7,224 nt of DNA from assembly GCA_007121975.1 (NCBI GenBank), contig SKJO01000246.1, positions 1-7,224 of the forward strand. Direction: 5' to 3'. The position numbers and the translations under genes are program-made. The stretch is from Nitriliruptoraceae bacterium (GTDB taxonomy: Bacteria > Actinomycetota > Nitriliruptoria > Nitriliruptorales > Nitriliruptoraceae). Below are positions 4,743 through 7,224 of this stretch, piece by piece. Under the pieces are notes generated by a model that saw only the letters and a list, made by a program, of their open reading frames with translations, was not told the origin of the DNA and searched no databases. The first letter of the stretch is position 1. Each line of letters opens with the position of its first letter.

Positions 4743-6842
4743 GTGGACGAGTTCGCAGAGCTCCTCGACGCCGTGCCGACCGGGGTTGCGCTGCTCGACC
4801 TCGGCGGCAGCATCCGTCGGGCCAACGCGGCGCTGGCGCGTCGGATCGGACGCGATGATCCGGCGTCGTTGACCGGGACGCGGTTGGCTGACGTCGTGCA
4901 CCCTGACGACGTGGCCGCCTTCGAGCGCGGGTTCGGCGGGTTGCTTCGGGGTGGGCCGGTCGTGGTCGAGGTGCGGGTGCTCGCTGCGGACGGGGGCGCG
5001 CACCGCACCCGCCTGCACCTCGCGTCGCTCCCCGCCGAGGGGGACCCGACCGCCGCCGTCGCCAGCGTCGAGGACCTGGCCTGCGACCACGGGCCGGCCG
5101 CCGGCCTCGGAGATCTCGCGGATCGCTACGACGAACTCGTCGAGTGGGTCCCGGCCGTGGTCTACCGCGCCGGCTGCGACCCGGTCGGGCGCTGGGAGTA
5201 CGTCAGCCCACAGCTCACCACGCTGCTGGACATCACGCCCGCGCAGTGGCTCGAGCAACCCGGCGCGTGGCGTGATCGGCTGCACCCCGATGACCGGGCG
5301 GCCGTACTCGCCGCAACCTCGGACCTGGTCCGTCGTGGTCGCCGCGCACGGCTCAGCCGTCAGTACCGCCTGCTGCAGGCGGACGGACGCACCGTCTGGG
5401 TGCGCGACGACGCGGTGCTCGAGGTCGACGACGAGGGGATCGCCCGGCTATGCGGGATCTGGACCGACCTCACCCGGGAGAAGGAGCTCGAGGCGCGGCT
5501 CGAGCACCAGTCGCTGCATGATGCGCTCACCGGGCTCGCCAACCGCGAGCTGCTGATGGACCGCGTGGCGCACCGGCTCACGGGCCGGTCGGACTCCGAG
5601 CGATCCGGGGCGTTGCTGGTCGTGGACCTCGACGACTTCAAGGCGGTCAACGACCGTCACGGACACGCGTTCGGCGACGCGCTGCTGTGCGCGGTCGCGG
5701 AGCGGCTGCGTGAGTCGACCCGGCCGGCCGACACCGTCGCGCGCACCGGCAGTGATGAGTTCGTGGTGCTGCTCGAGGCCGTCGACCAGCCGCTCGACCG
5801 GGTCGCAGCCGGCGCCCGGGTCCACACCGCGCTGCAGCGGCCCTACCACCTCGAGGGGGTCCGGCTCGAGCTCGCCGCCAGCGTCGGGATGGTCGACCTC
5901 AGCGACGCCCCCGATGCCATGACGGCCCTGGGCCTGGCCGACCAGGCCCTGCACCGTGCCAAGGGGCAGGGTCGCGGGTGCATCGTGCGCCACGAGCCGA
6001 CCACGGAGTCGGCTGCAGCGAGCGGGGGCGCCGGCCGTCAGCGCGACCTGCACGCCGAACTGGTCGTCGCCCTCGAGAGCGACGAGGTCCGCCTGCTGCT
6101 GCAACCGGTGGTAGGCCTCGACACCGGCGAGTTCCGCGCGTTGGAGGCACAGGTCGGTTGGCAGCATCCCGAGCTCGGACCGGTCGACCCGGCCACCGTG
6201 CGGCTGCTCGCCCGGCAGCAGGGGGTCAGCGACCTGCTCGACCGTTGGGTGCTGGAGCGGGCCGCCACCTGGCTGGCCGAGGCCCGGAGTCGGGATCGGG
6301 CCCATGAGCTGCCCCTGCTGCTCCCGCGTTCGGCGCGCTGGCTGCGTCACCCGGCGCAGCCCGCCGAGCTGGCCACGGTGCTCGGCCGGCACGGCCTCCA
6401 GCCCGGCGACGTGCGGATCCTGGTCCCCGAGGGGGCGTTGGTCTCCGGCCCGGTGCGCGTCGGGGTCCGGCACCTGCGCGAGCAAGGCCATGCGATCGTC
6501 ATCGGGGACTTCGGGACCGGCTACGCGTCGCTGGCGCCGCTGGCGGAAGGCAGCGCCGAGACGCTGCGCCTCGACGCGCGGTTGGTCGCCGACCTCGAGG
6601 TGGAAGGGGGCCAGACCCTGCCGGAGACCCTGGTGCAGTTGGCCGGGATCCTCGGGGTGGAGGTCACCGCCGCCGGGGTCGACACCCCGCAGCAGGCGCA
6701 GCTGCTGCGATCGATGGGCTGCCGCTTCGCGCAGGGGGACTGGCTCGTGCCACCTCAGCCCACCGCACAGGTCGAAGCCCGCCTCGACGCGCCGCGGCGC
6801 CCACCGCTGGGTCGACCGCACGCGGTGCGGGTTCCGCGCTGA
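4743..6842 (+). CDS. PAS-PAS-GGDEF-EAL cyclic-di-GMP signalling protein with degenerate EAL domain
   Basis: A 699-residue soluble sensor with no membrane helix or signal peptide. Order: PAS 1 (3-112); PAS 2 of the PAS_3 type (127-245, with RLHPDDR at 179-185); a short helical linker (about 245-258); GGDEF (256-418); EAL (434-680). The GGDEF domain makes cyclic-di-GMP from two GTP. It keeps the metal aspartates (Asp295, Asp297 in DLDDFK), guanine-binding Asn303 and Asp312, and the inhibitory I-site R327-x2-D330, but its signature reads GSDEF (336-340). The EAL domain keeps Glu468 (motif EAQ), Glu563, Asp589 and Gln664. By my alignment it has lost the metal ligand Asn (Pro528), a Glu (Leu560), the first Asp of DDFGTG (Gly588), the catalytic Lys (Arg609) and the AEGVET Glu (Ala644). 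It is therefore probably a cyclase whose EAL domain is inactive or regulatory. GTG 4713 is an alternative start. Confidence 0.93.
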   Translation: MDEFAELLDAVPTGVALLDLGGSIRRANAALARRIGRDDPASLTGTRLADVVHPDDVAAFERGFGGLLRGGPVVVEVRVLAADGGAHRTRLHLASLPAEGDPTAAVASVEDLACDHGPAAGLGDLADRYDELVEWVPAVVYRAGCDPVGRWEYVSPQLTTLLDITPAQWLEQPGAWRDRLHPDDRAAVLAATSDLVRRGRRARLSRQYRLLQADGRTVWVRDDAVLEVDDEGIARLCGIWTDLTREKELEARLEHQSLHDALTGLANRELLMDRVAHRLTGRSDSERSGALLVVDLDDFKAVNDRHGHAFGDALLCAVAERLRESTRPADTVARTGSDEFVVLLEAVDQPLDRVAAGARVHTALQRPYHLEGVRLELAASVGMVDLSDAPDAMTALGLADQALHRAKGQGRGCIVRHEPTTESAAASGGAGRQRDLHAELVVALESDEVRLLLQPVVGLDTGEFRALEAQVGWQHPELGPVDPATVRLLARQQGVSDLLDRWVLERAATWLAEARSRDRAHELPLLLPRSARWLRHPAQPAELATVLGRHGLQPGDVRILVPEGALVSGPVRVGVRHLREQGHAIVIGDFGTGYASLAPLAEGSAETLRLDARLVADLEVEGGQTLPETLVQLAGILGVEVTAAGVDTPQQAQLLRSMGCRFAQGDWLVPPQPTAQVEARLDAPRRPPLGRPHAVRVPR

Positions 6843-6852
6843 GCCGATCGCC

Positions 6853-6895
6853 CGCGCAGGTGGGGTGCGCCAGGAGGGGCCCACTAGCCTGCGCG
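6853..6895. repeat. Inverted repeat spanning the gap between the two PAS genes, enclosing a -10 candidate
   Basis: CGCGCAGG (6853-6860) is the exact reverse complement of CCTGCGCG (6888-6895). Inside it, GTGGG (6860-6864) can pair with CCCAC (6880-6884). As RNA this gives a hairpin with a four-base bulge and a 15-base loop. No T-run follows, so it is not a standard terminator. The right arm overlaps the TAGCCT -10 candidate, so an operator is equally possible. Confidence 0.4.
6885..6890 (+). promoter_or_regulatory. Candidate -10 box TAGCCT for the second PAS gene
   Basis: TAGCCT ends 34 bases before the GTG at 6925. GGGAG (6913-6917) lies in between as ribosome binding site. No recognisable -35 box is seen at the right distance, where the sequence is GGGGTG-like. 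It suggests that the second PAS gene can be transcribed separately from the GGDEF-EAL gene. Confidence 0.45.
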
Positions 6896-6924
6896 AGCAG
6901 AGCAGCGGACGTGGGAGACCGGTC

Positions 6925-7224
6925 GTGGACGCGCCTGAAGATCGCCCAGGTGGTGACCTGCCGGACGCCCGTCGGCTCGGGGAGATCTTCCGGCGGGCGC
7001 CCATCGGCATCGGGATCGTCGACGCCGAGGGGCGCACGATCCACACCAACGATGCCATCCGGCGGCTGCTCGGCTACACCCCGGAGGAGTTCGCCGAGCT
7101 GCACTTCGACGCCTACACCCACCCGGATGACATCGCCCGCAACGCCGCGCTCTTCGCCGAGCTCGTCGCCGGCGAACGGACCTCCTTCGAGCTCGAGAAG
7201 CGGTTCTTCGCCAAGGACGGCTCG
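6925..7224 (+). CDS. PAS-domain signalling protein, C-terminus beyond window
   Basis: 100 codons are visible and the frame is open to the window edge. After a 15-residue polar N-terminus there is a PAS domain from about 17. It shows the segment IFRRAPIGIGIVDAEGR, the conserved Asn42 (TNDAIRRLLGYTPEE), and THPDDIARN at 65-73, followed by FELEKRFFAKDGS, the usual last strands. PAS domains bind small ligands or cofactors and pass a signal to an attached output domain, which here lies outside the window. Given the GGDEF-EAL neighbour, a GGDEF, EAL or histidine kinase output is likely, but this is inference. The GTG start is set by GGGAG seven bases upstream. The short spacing (82 bases) and similar upstream motif suggest the two sensor genes are functionally linked. 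Confidence 0.88.
   Translation, partial: MDAPEDRPGGDLPDARRLGEIFRRAPIGIGIVDAEGRTIHTNDAIRRLLGYTPEEFAELHFDAYTHPDDIARNAALFAELVAGERTSFELEKRFFAKDGS

Noticed and set aside
5448..7058. Long minus-strand open frame (about 536 codons) antisense to the GGDEF-EAL gene
   Set aside because: Stops are rare in every frame at this GC content; the translation shows no recognisable domain, while the opposite strand carries clear PAS, GGDEF and EAL motifs.
1..7224. tRNA/rRNA genes, CRISPR arrays, insertion sequences, attachment sites, replication origin
   Set aside because: No cloverleaf, regularly spaced repeats, transposase or integrase motifs, or clustered origin boxes were found; nearly all bases are in coding genes of uniform composition.

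Overview
This 7.2 kb window is very GC-rich (by eye about 70% or more), with strong G/C bias at third codon positions, GTG starts alongside ATG, and dense, often overlapping genes. Together with an actinobacterial-type small membrane protein and an actinobacterial-type SpoU methyltransferase, this points to a chromosomal segment of a high-GC actinobacterium. An Acidimicrobiia-like lineage is a guess that the sequence cannot prove. I see no mobile element, CRISPR array, tRNA, rRNA or obvious sign of transfer.

Left arm, minus strand (1-2491): a tightly packed three-gene operon reading right to left. It runs from a short-chain dehydrogenase/reductase, to a patatin-like serine lipase (1-base TGATG junction), to a zinc-dependent alcohol dehydrogenase. 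The last gene starts 11 bases after the lipase stop and runs off the left edge. An oxidoreductase, a lipid hydrolase and a second oxidoreductase produced together suggest processing of a lipid, ester or alcohol substrate, but the substrate cannot be read from the sequence.

Middle, plus strand (2633-4676): diverging from that operon across a 141-base gap are a PlsC-type acyltransferase and, overlapping it by 8 bases, a SpoU/TrmH-type RNA 2'-O-methyltransferase. A well-formed promoter (TTGCCG, 17-base spacer, TAACCT) lies in the last codons of the methyltransferase. It precedes a two-helix membrane protein of a family often misnamed LigA.

Right arm, plus strand (4743-7224): a PAS-PAS-GGDEF-EAL cyclic-di-GMP protein, then the first 100 codons of a second PAS protein. 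The GGDEF domain keeps nearly all of its active-site residues and its inhibitory I-site. The EAL domain has lost most of its metal ligands, so the protein is more likely a regulated diguanylate cyclase than a phosphodiesterase.

A TANNCT hexamer sits 30-35 bases upstream of three plus-strand starts and, in overlapping forms on both strands, in the divergent gap. It is the best promoter candidate here. No wholly new system is evident; the most notable items are the degenerate EAL domain, the promoter motif and its inverted repeat, and the lipase/oxidoreductase operon.
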